Assembly (NCBI RefSeq): GCF_001894825.1
Contig: NZ_BCWY01000005.1
Span: forward strand, 1-64,000
Direction of reading: 5' to 3'
DNA length: 64,000 nt
Source of the DNA: Rhodococcus jostii NBRC 16295
Lineage (GTDB): Bacteria; Actinomycetota; Actinomycetes; Mycobacteriales; Mycobacteriaceae
This document shows positions 16,980 to 26,821 of this stretch, one piece after another. Under the pieces are notes generated by a model. The model ran no database searches, was not told the DNA's origin, and saw nothing but the letters and a program-made list of their open reading frames with translations. The position numbers and the translations under genes were made by a program. Numbering within the stretch: the first letter of the stretch is position 1; every line of letters begins with the position of its first letter.

Positions 16980-17557
16980 AAGGTGGGCAGCACTCCTGCG
17001 TCCATCGCCTGCTTCAGGGACGGTGCGGCCGAATCCTTCTCGGACAGCTGGAACGTCAGCGGGCTGCCGTCCCGGCCCACCGTGGGCCAGTCGATGCCCA
17101 ATTCGGGATCGAGTGGATGGACGTCGTGGTCGAGGGTCGGGGTGTACTCGATCGAGCACAGGTACATCACCGTGGATGCGTCCTCGAGGGACAGGATCGC
17201 GTGGCCGACCCCCGCCGGCAGGTACACGGCGCGGCGGTCGACGTCGTCGATGAGCACCGAATCCCACTGCCCGAACATCGGCGACCCGACTCGCAGGTCG
17301 ACGATGATGTCGAGGAACGCACCTTTGACACAGGTGACGTACTTCGCCTGCCCGGGCGGGTTCTCGGTGAAGTGGATGCCGCGCAGAACCCCGGCGGCGG
17401 ACACCGAGCAATTGGCCTGCGCGAGTTCGAGGCCGTGCCCGACGGCCGACTCGAACTCCGACCCCTTGAACCATTCGAGGAACACGCCGCGGTCGTCGCC
17501 GAATTGCCGGGGGGTGATCTCCCAGGCGCCGGGGATCTTCAGTTCGCGATACTCCAC
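16970..17557 (-). CDS. rmlC: dTDP-4-dehydrorhamnose 3,5-epimerase
   Basis: The 195-residue cupin-fold enzyme epimerises C3 and C5 of dTDP-4-keto-6-deoxyglucose, the third step to dTDP-L-rhamnose. The catalytic pair sits exactly where it does in Mycobacterium tuberculosis RmlC: H62 in LRGIHF and Y132 in VMYLCS. The substrate-binding RGVFLEWF and the NCSVSAAGVLRG strand are also present. GTG at 17557 is 1 base after the rmlA stop, so the two form an operon. The product supplies the rhamnose of the peptidoglycan-arabinogalactan linker, essential in mycolata. The 3' end runs into an inverted repeat. Confidence 0.95.
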   Translation of the reverse strand: MEYRELKIPGAWEITPRQFGDDRGVFLEWFKGSEFESAVGHGLELAQANCSVSAAGVLRGIHFTENPPGQAKYVTCVKGAFLDIIVDLRVGSPMFGQWDSVLIDDVDRRAVYLPAGVGHAILSLEDASTVMYLCSIEYTPTLDHDVHPLDPELGIDWPTVGRDGSPLTFQLSEKDSAAPSLKQAMDAGVLPTFPT

Positions 17558-17558
17558 G

Positions 17559-20283
<2,725 letters not shown>

Positions 20284-20293
20284 CGCGGTCTCC

Positions 20294-21277
20294 TCACGAC
20301 GGTTGCGGTACCCGCGAATCCTCGTGGACGAGCGCGTTGCGGAGCGACCGCGAACCGGCGACCGCGGCGACGAAGCCGGCGAGCACCTCGCAGAGCGTGA
20401 ACACCAGGCGTGACGCGAGGGCTAGCCCGAGCGCGACCCCGCTGTCCATGAAGGGCGACAGCGCGGCGACGACGACGGCCTCGCGGACGCCGATGCCGGA
20501 CGGCGCGACGACCACGAGCACCCCCGCGCACATGCCGAGCGCGATCGCGCCGATGCACTGCACCAGGGTGCCCGCCTCGAAGCCGGCCGTGCTCGATGCG
20601 AGGAACCAGAGGTGCACGCCGTAGAGCACCCAGCTGACGGCACACCAGCCGAGGGCCCGCCCGATCTTGTGCATCGTCAGCTGCCTCTGCAGCGGGGCGC
20701 GGCGCAGGATCCGCAGGGCCAGATTCACCAGCCGGGTGAGGACCGGTGGATAGCAGCAGACGAGGGCGATCGGGACGAGCGCGATCACCGCGACCGCCGC
20801 GACGGTGCTGATGTGGAACAGGGCGGGCAGCGCCAGCAGACCGACGACCAGCGCCGACGTGATGCTCAACCCGACGGTGACGAGGACGGCGACGAACCCG
20901 TTGGCCCGCGACACCCCGGCCCGGCGGACCAGCTCGGTCTGCAGGACGAATGCCCACACACTGCCCGGCAGATACTTGCCGAGCTGTCCGACCAGGTAAC
21001 AGCGGGCGGCGTCGAACGCGGGAATCGGGTGCTCGAGCGCACCGAGGGCGTGCTGCCACGCGCGCACCGCCGCGCCCATGCCGAGGAAGACGAACACTGC
21101 GGAAATTGCGAGCGCCCACCAGTCCAACTGGGTGATCGTGTCCCGCACCTCGGCCCACTGCGATTTCACGGCGAACACGATGGCCACGACGATCGCGAGG
21201 GTCACGAGGATGCGCAGCGCGTTCATCAGGACGGCGCGGCCGCCGCGGTCCGGGGCGGTCTCGGGATCGACATTCAC
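20294..21277 (-). CDS. Flippase-like integral membrane protein (LPG-synthase TM / UPF0104 family)
   Basis: The 327-residue protein has about eight hydrophobic segments and the family motif GQLGKYLPGSVWAFVLQTELVRRAG near 95-120, then a conserved APSGIGVREAVVVAAL near 262-277. This matches the flippase-like domain of MprF and AglD-type proteins (PF03706). Such proteins are linked to polyprenyl- or lipid-bound substrates, which suits the polysaccharide genes on both sides. GTG at 21277 is preferred because GAGGGGG lies 8 bases upstream; GTG at 21286 is possible. The substrate is unassigned. Confidence 0.75.
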   Translation of the reverse strand: MNVDPETAPDRGGRAVLMNALRILVTLAIVVAIVFAVKSQWAEVRDTITQLDWWALAISAVFVFLGMGAAVRAWQHALGALEHPIPAFDAARCYLVGQLGKYLPGSVWAFVLQTELVRRAGVSRANGFVAVLVTVGLSITSALVVGLLALPALFHISTVAAVAVIALVPIALVCCYPPVLTRLVNLALRILRRAPLQRQLTMHKIGRALGWCAVSWVLYGVHLWFLASSTAGFEAGTLVQCIGAIALGMCAGVLVVVAPSGIGVREAVVVAALSPFMDSGVALGLALASRLVFTLCEVLAGFVAAVAGSRSLRNALVHEDSRVPQPS

Positions 21278-21356
21278 GAGAACCACCCCCTCAGGCAGTG
21301 CGCCGCTGCGGCAGTGCAGCGTTCGATTCCGACGATAGCAATCGGCGGGCGCCGGA

Positions 21357-22076
21357 TCAGGAAACGAGCGGTTTCACCGCCAGTGCGCGCCACCACGCGA
21401 ACGCGTCGGCGAGCGACTGCGGGAGATCCGCGACGGCACTCAGCCGCCCCGACGCGTACAGCTTCTCCACGGCCGCGATGTCGTCCTCGGGAATCCCCGA
21501 CCGGTCCATGCCCACCCGGTTGGTGCCGCGCAGGGCGACGGGATTGCCGAAGACCGTGGCGAACGGCGGAACGTCCTTGGCGACCACGGATCCCATCCCG
21601 ACCATCGCGCGCGCACCGATCACGCGGCGCTGATGCACCACCGTGCTCATGCCGAGGTTGACGCCGTCGCCGAGAGTCACGTGACCGCCGAGGGTGCTCG
21701 ACGGCGCGATGACGCAGTCGTCACCGATCCGGACGTCGTGCTCGACGGACGTGTGGTTCATGACGAATCCGCCGCGCCCGATGCTCGTCGGCCGCTCGGC
21801 GCCCTGCTGGACCGCGCACATCTCGCGGATCACGGTGCCCGCGCCGATCACGACACCCTGATGGGGGCTGACCTTCGTCCACGTGCGGGGATGCACCTTC
21901 CCGATCCACTCCGGCGGCGCCCCCAGCGTGACGTGGGCACCGATCCAGCAGTCGTCGCCGAGATCGACGGGGCCGGTGAGGACGGCGTACGGGCCGATGC
22001 TCACCCGGTCGCCGACGGTGACGCCGTCGCCTATCACGACGGTCGGGTGGATTTCGCAGTTTTCACCGATGGTCAT
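21357..22076 (-). CDS. LpxA-like hexapeptide acyltransferase
   Basis: The 239-residue left-handed beta-helix protein has repeated hexapeptides from residue 1 to about 175 (IGENCEI, IGDGVTV, LGDGVNL). The helix is followed by the LpxA-type C-terminal signature GNPVALRGTNRVGMDRSG and an alpha-helical tail. LpxA proteins acylate UDP-GlcNAc or UDP-GlcNAc3N; the general family also contains sugar N-acetyltransferases. The likely catalytic His is in NHTSVEHDV near 125-132. It is divergent from the aminotransferase, 105 bases away. An outer-membrane lipid A is not expected in this organism, so transfer of an acetyl or acyl group to an amino sugar made by the neighbours is the best guess. Confidence 0.8.
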   Translation of the reverse strand: MTIGENCEIHPTVVIGDGVTVGDRVSIGPYAVLTGPVDLGDDCWIGAHVTLGAPPEWIGKVHPRTWTKVSPHQGVVIGAGTVIREMCAVQQGAERPTSIGRGGFVMNHTSVEHDVRIGDDCVIAPSSTLGGHVTLGDGVNLGMSTVVHQRRVIGARAMVGMGSVVAKDVPPFATVFGNPVALRGTNRVGMDRSGIPEDDIAAVEKLYASGRLSAVADLPQSLADAFAWWRALAVKPLVS

Positions 22077-22181
22077 GAAAGTTGCCGATTCCTTCCAGGA
22101 GCCGTGCAGACCGTGGGAACCTTCAAGTGGTTGCAATCTGTGAAGACGGTGTGAACTGCACGTCAATCTATCGGAGGAACC

Positions 22182-23282
22182 GTGATCGCGATCTCGAGTA
22201 TCTCCTTCGGAGAGGATGTCGAGCGCGAGGTTCTCGACACCCTGCGATCCGGGATGGTCGCGCAGGGGCCGAAGGTCGCGAGGTTCGAGGAAGGGTTCGC
22301 CGCACTCGTCGGCACCCGGCACGCGGTGGCCGTCAACAGCGGCACCACCGCACTGATCGCGGCCCTGCGGGTGCTGGATCTCGCGCCGGGCGACGAGGTG
22401 CTCACCACCCCGTTCACGTTCGTGGCCACGCTCAACGCGATTCTCGAGGCCGGCGCGACAGCCCGGTTCGCCGACATCGGCGAGTCCGATTTCGCGCTCG
22501 ACCCCGACGTCGTGGCGCAGGGCGTGAACGACCGCACCAGGGTGCTGATGCCGGTGCACCTGTACGGGCAGACCGCCGACATGGGTGCGCTGATGCCGCT
22601 GGCCGAGTCCCGCGGGCTCGCCGTGGTCGAGGACGCCGCCCAGGCGCACGGCGCCACGTTCGACGGCAAGGGCGCGGGCAGTTTCGGGCTCGGCTGTTTC
22701 TCGTTCTACGCCACGAAGAATCTCACCACCGCCGAGGGCGGCATGGTCACGACCGACGACGACGCGGTGGCCGACAGGTTGCGGGTGCTGCGCAACCAGG
22801 GCATGCGACGGCGCTACGAGTACGAGATGGCGGGCCAGAACTTCCGGATGACGGATCTGCAGGCCAGTCTCGGATTGCCGCAACTGGGTTCCTATCTGCA
22901 GCAGGTGGAGTCGCGCCGACGCAACGCCGAGGCGCTGCGGACCGGCCTCAAGGACGTCGAAGGTCTCGTGCTGCCTTCAGAACGCGCGGGCCGCGGGCAC
23001 GTGTGGCACCAGTTCACCGTGATCCTCGCGCCGGACGCGCCGATCGACCGCGACACCCTCGCGCAGCGGCTGTGCGACCGGGGAGTGGGCAGCGGCGTCT
23101 ACTACCCGAAAACCGTCTACGACTACGACTGCTACCGCGAGCACCCCCGGGTGATCACCTCGCCCACCCCGGTCGCGACATCCGTTGCCCGCCGGTGCCT
23201 CAGCGTCCCCGTCCATGCCGCGCTCTCCACCGACGAGGTCGACCGGATCGTTGCCGCGGTGCGCGAGGCGATGGAGGTGTGA
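22182..23282 (+). CDS. DegT/DnrJ/EryC1/StrS-family sugar aminotransferase
   Basis: The 366-residue PLP enzyme transfers an amino group to a keto-sugar nucleotide. The Schiff-base lysine is K179 in FYATKNLTTAEGG. Asp151 in VVEDAAQAHGA contacts the pyridine nitrogen, and VNSGTTALIAAL binds the phosphate. GTG at 22182 follows GGAGGA (22173-22178). Its TGA overlaps the start of the oxidoreductase by one base. An oxidoreductase-aminotransferase pair next to an LpxA-like transferase matches GnnA/GnnB of Acidithiobacillus (UDP-GlcNAc to UDP-GlcNAc3N) and WlbA/WlbC-type 3-amino-sugar pathways. The exact sugar is inferred. Confidence 0.87.
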   Translation: MIAISSISFGEDVEREVLDTLRSGMVAQGPKVARFEEGFAALVGTRHAVAVNSGTTALIAALRVLDLAPGDEVLTTPFTFVATLNAILEAGATARFADIGESDFALDPDVVAQGVNDRTRVLMPVHLYGQTADMGALMPLAESRGLAVVEDAAQAHGATFDGKGAGSFGLGCFSFYATKNLTTAEGGMVTTDDDAVADRLRVLRNQGMRRRYEYEMAGQNFRMTDLQASLGLPQLGSYLQQVESRRRNAEALRTGLKDVEGLVLPSERAGRGHVWHQFTVILAPDAPIDRDTLAQRLCDRGVGSGVYYPKTVYDYDCYREHPRVITSPTPVATSVARRCLSVPVHAALSTDEVDRIVAAVREAMEV

Positions 23283-24247
23283 TGACGACGCCGCGACCGC
23301 GGATCGCGCTCATCGGATCCGGCAAGATGGGTTCGCTGCACGCCCGTGTTCTCGCGCAGTCGCCGCTGTGCGAACTGGCCCTGCTCGTGGAACCGCGTGC
23401 CGAACACGGCCGGGAGATCGCCGCACGTTTCGACACCACCTGGGTGCCGGATTTCGACACACTCGACGGCATCGACGGCGTCGTCGTCGCGGCGGCGACC
23501 CCCGCACACTACGAGGTGGCGGGTCGAATCCTGGACCTCGGCAAACCGCTCCTCGTCGAGAAGCCGCTCGCCGCAACGTACGAGGAGAGCACCGACCTGG
23601 TGAAACGGGCCGCCGCGACGGGTGTGCCGCTGATGTGCGGACTGCTCGAGCGGTTCAACCCGGCGGTCCGGACGGCACGTGAATTCGCCGGCGACGTGTG
23701 GCAGGTCAACGGAATCCGGCACTCGCCGTTCGTCTCCCGCATCCCCACCGGTGTCGCGACCGACCTGCTGATCCACGACGTCGACCTCGCGATCGGATTC
23801 GTCGGATCGTCGCCCGTCGGCGTGAAGGCCGAGTTCGGGTACTTCCACGACAGTTCGGTCCGCAACGAGGCCGAGGACTGCGCGGAGGCCGTGCTGCGAT
23901 TCGAATCCGGTGCGGTGGCCACCATCTCGGCCAGCCGGGTGAGCCACCGGAAGGTCCGGCAGTTGTCGCTGCTGGAGCCGGACCGGCTGATCGAGATCGA
24001 CCTCCTGCGCCGCGACATCACCATCCACAAGCACATCGACGACGACCTGCCCCCCGATCGGGACGGCTACAAGCAGCAGACGGTGATCGAGATCCCCACC
24101 ATCCGCTACAGCGAGGAACCGCTCGCCGCCCAGCTCGCGCACTACGTCGGACTGATCGGCGGTGCGGGGGACGCCGACGCGGAACGCGAGTCGATCCTGC
24201 CCGCGCACCGCGTCGTCCACGAGGCGACGGTGTCGGCTACCGGCTGA
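23282..24247 (+). CDS. Gfo/Idh/MocA-family sugar (nucleotide) oxidoreductase
   Basis: The 321-residue NAD(P)-dependent dehydrogenase has the dinucleotide fold IGSGKMG at 11-17, the EKPLA motif near 92-97 with its conserved Lys, and a C-terminal mixed sheet domain with LIHDVDLAIGF near 160-170 (HDVD carries the usual catalytic His/Asp). It is coupled to the aminotransferase by a one-base stop/start overlap. In GnnA and WlbA, members of this family oxidise C3 of a UDP-amino sugar to a ketone, which the aminotransferase then converts. Its 3' end overlaps the converging flavoprotein gene by 11 bases. Confidence 0.85.
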   Translation: MTTPRPRIALIGSGKMGSLHARVLAQSPLCELALLVEPRAEHGREIAARFDTTWVPDFDTLDGIDGVVVAAATPAHYEVAGRILDLGKPLLVEKPLAATYEESTDLVKRAAATGVPLMCGLLERFNPAVRTAREFAGDVWQVNGIRHSPFVSRIPTGVATDLLIHDVDLAIGFVGSSPVGVKAEFGYFHDSSVRNEAEDCAEAVLRFESGAVATISASRVSHRKVRQLSLLEPDRLIEIDLLRRDITIHKHIDDDLPPDRDGYKQQTVIEIPTIRYSEEPLAAQLAHYVGLIGGAGDADAERESILPAHRVVHEATVSATG

Positions 24248-25193
24248 GCGCGCCGGCGACCGCCAGCCGGGTGTCTTCCGCGATGAGGTCGGCGTTGAGG
24301 GCCGCCGCGGCGTTCAGACCGGCTCCGGCTGCGACGATCACCTGCGCCTTCGGGTCTGCGACGTTGCCGGCCACCCACACTCCGGGAACGGCGGTGGCAC
24401 CCGTCGCGTCGGCGGCGACGGCGGTAGCGATCACGTGTCCGGCCATCTCCATCTCGGTGGTGGCCAGGCCGAGGCTGTCGAGGAAGTCGGCGCGGGCCCG
24501 GAACAGTGGCGGCACCACCACTGCGGCGAGGGGGAAGACCTGGCCCGTGTGCAGCCGGACGCCGGTCAGCCGGTCGCCCTGCACCTCGAGTCCCGCCACC
24601 CCGCCGTCGACGATGGCCACACCGCGCGCGGCGAGCTGCTCGTACTCCTCGGCGGTGGGTTCGTCCGCGTCGTTCAGGAACAGGGTGACGCTGTCGGTCC
24701 ACTGCCGCCACATCAGCGCCTGGTGCACCGCAAGCGGACTGCCGGCCACGACGCCGATCGGCTGGTCGCGGACCTCCCAGCCGTGGCAGTACGGGCAGTG
24801 CAGGACGTCGCGTCCCCACCGTTCGGCCACCCCGGGGATGTCGGGGAGGACGTCGACGAGACCGGTGGTCACGAGCAGTCTCCGAGCCTTCACCGTCCCG
24901 CCGTCGGCGAGAGTCACCCGGAATTCCCCGTCCCCGACCTTCTCGGCCGACGTGACGGTGCCGGTCACGATCTCGCCGCCGTACCCGGCGACCTCCTCGC
25001 GTCCGGCGGCCAGCAGCTCGCCGGGCGGCGTGCCCTCGCGGCCCAGATAGTTGTGAATGTGCCCGGCCGGTGCGTTGCGCGGTTCACCCGCGTCGATCAC
25101 GAGCACCGAGCGGCGGGCCCGCGACAGGGCCAGGGCCCCGCTGAGCCCGGCCGCGCCGCCACCGACGACCACTACGTCATAGCTGTGTTCCAC
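24237..25193 (-). CDS. Thioredoxin-reductase-like FAD oxidoreductase with CPYC redox motif
   Basis: The 318-residue flavoprotein has the FAD-binding GGGAAG at 11-16, a redox pair C133-P-Y-C136 in LHCPYCHGWE, a central NAD(P)H domain and a C-terminal FAD motif VWVAGNVADP. Thioredoxin reductase normally has CATC, and here the NADPH domain glycine motif is weak (VVAGSPLA), so the partner may not be thioredoxin. GTG at 25193 is chosen because AAGGAG (25200-25205) lies 6 bases upstream; an ATG five codons earlier is possible. It diverges from an XRE-cupin regulator with a repeated TGGCAA operator between them, which suggests regulation by that protein. Confidence 0.83.
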   Translation of the reverse strand: MEHSYDVVVVGGGAAGLSGALALSRARRSVLVIDAGEPRNAPAGHIHNYLGREGTPPGELLAAGREEVAGYGGEIVTGTVTSAEKVGDGEFRVTLADGGTVKARRLLVTTGLVDVLPDIPGVAERWGRDVLHCPYCHGWEVRDQPIGVVAGSPLAVHQALMWRQWTDSVTLFLNDADEPTAEEYEQLAARGVAIVDGGVAGLEVQGDRLTGVRLHTGQVFPLAAVVVPPLFRARADFLDSLGLATTEMEMAGHVIATAVAADATGATAVPGVWVAGNVADPKAQVIVAAGAGLNAAAALNADLIAEDTRLAVAGALSR

Positions 25194-25251
25194 CGCGTTC
25201 TCCTTCATTCGTCGACCTCGTGGTGACACTGTCCGTCCCTGCCCGCAAATC

Positions 25252-25278
25252 TGGCAAGCATGTTTGCCACTGTGGCAA
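25252..25278. promoter_or_regulatory. Triple TGGCAA/TTGCCA operator between divergent genes
   Basis: TGGCAA (25252-25257), its complement TTGCCA (25264-25269) and TGGCAA again (25273-25278) form two interlocked inverted repeats with a shared central arm. The array ends 9 bases before the GTG of the XRE gene and about 58 bases from the flavoprotein start, so a dimeric regulator bound here could control both genes. Confidence 0.6.
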
Positions 25279-25287
25279 TATGGAGGT

Positions 25288-25902
25288 GTGAACGAAGACG
25301 TACCCGACCTGGACGGCGTCCTCGACGCCGTGGGGCCGCGGCTCAAAGCGCTCCGCCAGCAGCGCGGCGCGACGCTCGCCCAGCTCTCCGAATCCACCGG
25401 GATCTCGGTGAGTACCCTGTCGCGGCTCGAGTCCGGTCAGCGCAAACCCACCCTCGAGCTGATGCTGCTGCTGGCCCGCGCCCACCAGTTGCCCCTCGAC
25501 GAACTCGTCGATGCACCCCCCACCGGCGACCCCCGCGTCCACCTGCGACCCCTCGAACGCAACGGGTCGACCATCATTCCGCTCACCCGCAGGCCCGGCG
25601 GGATCCAGGCGTTCAAGCACGTCATCCCGCCCGGCGACCCGAACACCGAACCGCAACTGCAGGTCCACGAGGGCTACGAATGGCTGTACGTGCTGTCCGG
25701 CCGGCTACGACTGCTGCTCGGCGAGCACGACGTGATCCTGACTGCGGGGGAGGTCGCCGAGTTCGACACCCACGTCCCGCACTGGTTCGGCAATCCCGGA
25801 CCGCAACCGGTGGAGATCCTCAGCCTGTTCGGGCCGCAGGGTGAGCGGGCGCACGTGCGCACCGTCCCTCGGGGAACGGCGGCCGAGCGCGACCGTCGGT
25901 AG
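25288..25902 (+). CDS. XRE-family transcriptional regulator with C-terminal cupin domain
   Basis: The 204-residue regulator has an N-terminal helix-turn-helix (about 15-70: LKALRQQRGATLAQLSESTGI, then VSTLSRLESGQRKPTLELM) and a C-terminal cupin (about 105-190) with H/E metal-site candidates in VHEGYEWLYVLSGRLRLLLG and a later FDTHVPHWFGN. This HTH-cupin arrangement is common in regulators that sense a small molecule. GTG at 25288 follows GGAGG (25282-25286). The interlocked operator just upstream implies autoregulation and control of the divergent CPYC flavoprotein. The ligand is unknown. Confidence 0.85.
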   Translation: MNEDVPDLDGVLDAVGPRLKALRQQRGATLAQLSESTGISVSTLSRLESGQRKPTLELMLLLARAHQLPLDELVDAPPTGDPRVHLRPLERNGSTIIPLTRRPGGIQAFKHVIPPGDPNTEPQLQVHEGYEWLYVLSGRLRLLLGEHDVILTAGEVAEFDTHVPHWFGNPGPQPVEILSLFGPQGERAHVRTVPRGTAAERDRR

Positions 25903-25963
25903 AATTCGTCCGGACCGGTGACGAGCGCTCCCTCCGAGGCGCAGGACGTGATGGGGAGGCCCC

Positions 25964-26821
25964 GTGCGACGCTGGATTCTCGGTGTTCCGGTAGCGGTCG
26001 TGCTCCCGCTGCTCGTCGGCTGCTCCACCACGTCGACGTCGCCTGCGGCGCAGCCGCAGCCCGAGCCGGAGTCACAGCCGGCGGTCTCCACGCTGGTGGG
26101 CCTGGGGGATTCCATCCCGGCCGGTGACGGGTGCCCCGGGTGCACGCCGTTCGTCGAACTGTTCGGCGACCAGCTGTCCGGCGACGACGCCCAGCCCGTG
26201 CAGGTGGCCAACCTGGGGGTCGGGGGCTGGACCAGCACCGACCTGCTCGACTCCCTCGAACCCGGCGAATACGACGCCGACGCCGTCCGCGACGCCGACG
26301 TCGTCACCGTCACCATCGGCGCCAACGACTTCTACGCCGAACTCGACGACTATCTCGACGGCGACTGCGGTGGAGACGACGGGCTCGGCTGCTTCCAACC
26401 GGTGCTGCCGCAGCTGCAGACCACGCTGACGTCCGTGCTCGACCGCATCGCCGAACTACGTGCCGGACAGCCGACCGCGGTGATGGTCACCGGATACTGG
26501 GACGTCTTCCCGGACGGCGACGTGGCCCGTGAGTTGTTCGGCCCGCAGTTCCTCCGGGACAGCTCCGCGCTGACGTTGCGCGCCAACGACGTCATCGCGG
26601 AGGTCGCGGGCGCGGAGGGCGCCACGTACGTCGACCTGTTCGGGACGTTCAAGGGGGCGTGGGGCGACGGCGACCCCACCGGACTGCTGGCGGACGACGG
26701 CGATCACCCGAACCAGACCGGGCACCAGCTGATCGCCGACGCGTTGTCTTCCGCAGCGGTCGCGGCATCCGGGTCCGCCGACGCGTCGGCGTTCACGTCG
26801 TCCGGGTGGTCGCCGCGCTGA
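25964..26821 (+). CDS. SGNH/GDSL-family lipoprotein hydrolase
   Basis: The 285-residue secreted esterase-type protein has a signal peptide ending in lipobox LVGC with the lipidated Cys at 20, and a Pro/Glu-rich linker. The SGNH core has catalytic S50 in GLGDSIPAG (block I), Gly in LGVGGWTS (block II), Asn in TIGANDFYAE (block III), and Asp/His in DGDHPNQTGH (block V). It probably acts on acylated lipids or polysaccharides at the cell surface. GTG at 25964 follows GGGAGG. Its 3' end overlaps the converging membrane-protein gene by 29 bases. The substrate cannot be named. Confidence 0.87.
   Translation: MRRWILGVPVAVVLPLLVGCSTTSTSPAAQPQPEPESQPAVSTLVGLGDSIPAGDGCPGCTPFVELFGDQLSGDDAQPVQVANLGVGGWTSTDLLDSLEPGEYDADAVRDADVVTVTIGANDFYAELDDYLDGDCGGDDGLGCFQPVLPQLQTTLTSVLDRIAELRAGQPTAVMVTGYWDVFPDGDVARELFGPQFLRDSSALTLRANDVIAEVAGAEGATYVDLFGTFKGAWGDGDPTGLLADDGDHPNQTGHQLIADALSSAAVAASGSADASAFTSSGWSPR

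Noticed and set aside
21361..21375. GAAAC-N5-GTTTC inverted repeat resembling a LacI operator
   Set aside because: It is inside the coding end of the LpxA-like gene, has a different spacing from the two rhamnose operators and controls no nearby start.
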